Source: Alphaproteobacteria bacterium
Lineage (GTDB): Bacteria > Pseudomonadota > Alphaproteobacteria > Caulobacterales > Caulobacteraceae
Direction of reading: 5' to 3'
Length of the DNA: 64,000 bases
NCBI GenBank assembly: GCA_018821435.1
Contig: JAHJME010000030.1
Coordinates: 62,001-126,000, forward strand
This document shows, in pieces, positions 63,110 to 64,000 of the stretch. A program made the position numbers and the translations under genes. How positions within the stretch are numbered: position 1 is the first letter of the stretch; the number at the start of each line of letters is the position of its first letter. Below the pieces are notes generated by a model, which did no database searches, was not told the DNA's origin, and worked only from the letters and a program-made list of their open reading frames with translations.

Positions 63110-64000
63110 GTGGATCTGGAGTTCACCGACGCCGACCTGGCCTTCCGCGACGAGGTGCGGGCCTTCATCGAGGCCAACCTCACGCCGGAGCTCAGGCGCG
63201 CCGGTGAGCGCCTGACCAGCGTCTTCTGCGAGCCGCGCCACAGCCTGCCCTGGCAGAAGATTCTGCACGCCAGGGGCTGGGCGGCGCCCAGTTGGCCGAA
63301 GGAATACGGCGGGCCGGGCTGGACCGAGGTGCAGCGGGCGATCTTCGCCGCCGAATGCGCCCGGGCGTCCGCGCCAAGCCTGTCGCCCATGGGGCTGAAG
63401 ATGGTCGGCCCGGTGATCATGGGCTACGGCACGCCGGAGCAGAAGGCGCACTACCTGCCGCGCCTGCTGGCCGGCGAGGACTACTGGTGCCAGGGCTACT
63501 CCGAGCCGGGGTCGGGGTCGGACCTGGCGTCGCTTCAGCTTCGGGCTGTAAGTGACGGAGACGATTACGTTCTGGACGGCTCGAAGATCTGGACGACGCA
63601 CGCCCAGTTCGCCAACCGGATGTTCTGCCTGGTGCGCACCTCGACCGAGGGCAAGCCCCAGCAGGGGATCACCTTCCTGCTGCTGGACATGGCGACGCCC
63701 GGCATCTCGGTGAAGCCGATCATCACCCTGGCCGGCGAGCACGAGGTGAACCAGGTGTTCTTCGACGGTGTCCGCGTGCCCAAGTCCGGGCGGGTGGGGC
63801 CGGAGAACCAGGGCTGGACGGTGGCCAAGTACCTCCTGGAATTCGAGCGCGGCGGCGGCTCGGCGCCGGGGCTGAAGGTGGGCCTGGAGCGGGCGCAGCG
63901 GATCGCCGAGGCGGCCCACGGCGACGATCCCTTCCACCGCCGCCGGCTGGTCGAGGCCGAGATCGCGGTGACGGCCATCGACATGACCGAGCAGATGATC
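63110..64000 (+). CDS. Acyl-CoA dehydrogenase (partial, runs off window)
   Basis: The open frame of 297 codons continues to the window edge with no stop, so the C-terminal part is missing. It is a FAD-dependent acyl-CoA dehydrogenase: GWAAPSWPKEYGGPGWTEVQ, then WCQGYSEPGSGSDLASL, KIWTTHAQFANRMFCLVRTS and NQVFFDGVRVPKS. It is similar to the dehydrogenase at 32121, especially in the QGYSEPG-SGSDLA loop. A GTG start at 63110 has GGGAGCG 9 nt upstream. It is co-oriented with the TonB-dependent receptor 14 bp before. A second small-subunit gene may follow outside the window. Confidence 0.93.
   Translation, partial: MDLEFTDADLAFRDEVRAFIEANLTPELRRAGERLTSVFCEPRHSLPWQKILHARGWAAPSWPKEYGGPGWTEVQRAIFAAECARASAPSLSPMGLKMVGPVIMGYGTPEQKAHYLPRLLAGEDYWCQGYSEPGSGSDLASLQLRAVSDGDDYVLDGSKIWTTHAQFANRMFCLVRTSTEGKPQQGITFLLLDMATPGISVKPIITLAGEHEVNQVFFDGVRVPKSGRVGPENQGWTVAKYLLEFERGGGSAPGLKVGLERAQRIAEAAHGDDPFHRRRLVEAEIAVTAIDMTEQMI

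Overview
The window is GC-rich, densely coded DNA from an alphaproteobacterium of the Caulobacter/Phenylobacterium kind. The strongest evidence is the 12-gene chemotaxis operon at 3229-12792. It runs receptor, STAS-type CheX, CheY, CheA, CheW, CheR, CheB, CheY, CheD, CheU, a receiver protein and CheE, which matches the main chemotaxis cluster of Caulobacter as I recall it. Three TonB-dependent receptors, orphan hybrid histidine kinases and many acyl-CoA enzymes fit an oligotrophic, lipid-using Caulobacterales. I see no rRNA, tRNA, CRISPR array, insertion sequence or prophage.

Layout. 1-3.2 kb: a lone chemoreceptor, a MarR regulator and a small unknown gene. 3.2-12.8 kb: the chemotaxis operon, minus strand. 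13.3-20.8 kb: a membrane hybrid kinase, an XRE regulator, a double winged-helix protein, an exported S9 peptidase, an unknown protein, and a RidA-like protein divergent from a TetR regulator across three operator copies. 21-27.6 kb: two short-chain dehydrogenases, free methionine-R-sulfoxide reductase, thiolase, a TonB-dependent receptor and a SnoaL-like protein. 27.6-35.7 kb: a penicillin-acylase-type hydrolase, a VOC protein, a 184-bp palindromic repeat, a sorbosone-dehydrogenase-like lipoprotein, paired acyl-CoA dehydrogenases and a serine hydrolase. 35.8-40.5 kb: an ion channel, a second hybrid kinase, a transglutaminase-like protein and two small unknown genes.

40.5-50.4 kb looks like a regulated catabolic island. 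A TetR repressor is divergent from a TonB-dependent receptor, VOC and cyclase genes. A flavin monooxygenase, a single-chain acyl-CoA carboxylase and an HSD10-like dehydrogenase follow. One operator type, (A)AAC-N4-GTTA(T/C), occurs twice between tetR and the receptor gene and once before the monooxygenase gene, so one repressor probably controls both transcripts. The substrate is unknown; a branched or cyclic lipid or isoprenoid is my inference.

50.4-56.6 kb: a BLUF blue-light sensor behind an MmyB-type regulator, an epimerase-like protein, then two DUF4198 genes divergent from an ApbE-DUF2271 fusion and a PepSY membrane protein. A near-ideal Fur-type inverted repeat lies between them, suggesting an iron-regulated envelope flavin/redox system. 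56.7-64 kb: a LuxR solo probably co-transcribed with a secreted TPR-CHAT protein, divergent from a TonB-dependent receptor followed by an acyl-CoA dehydrogenase cut by the window end.

The items most worth following up are the TetR regulon with its CTG-started carboxylase, the Fur-linked ApbE-DUF2271/PepSY/DUF4198 locus, and the LuxR/TPR-CHAT/receptor module.
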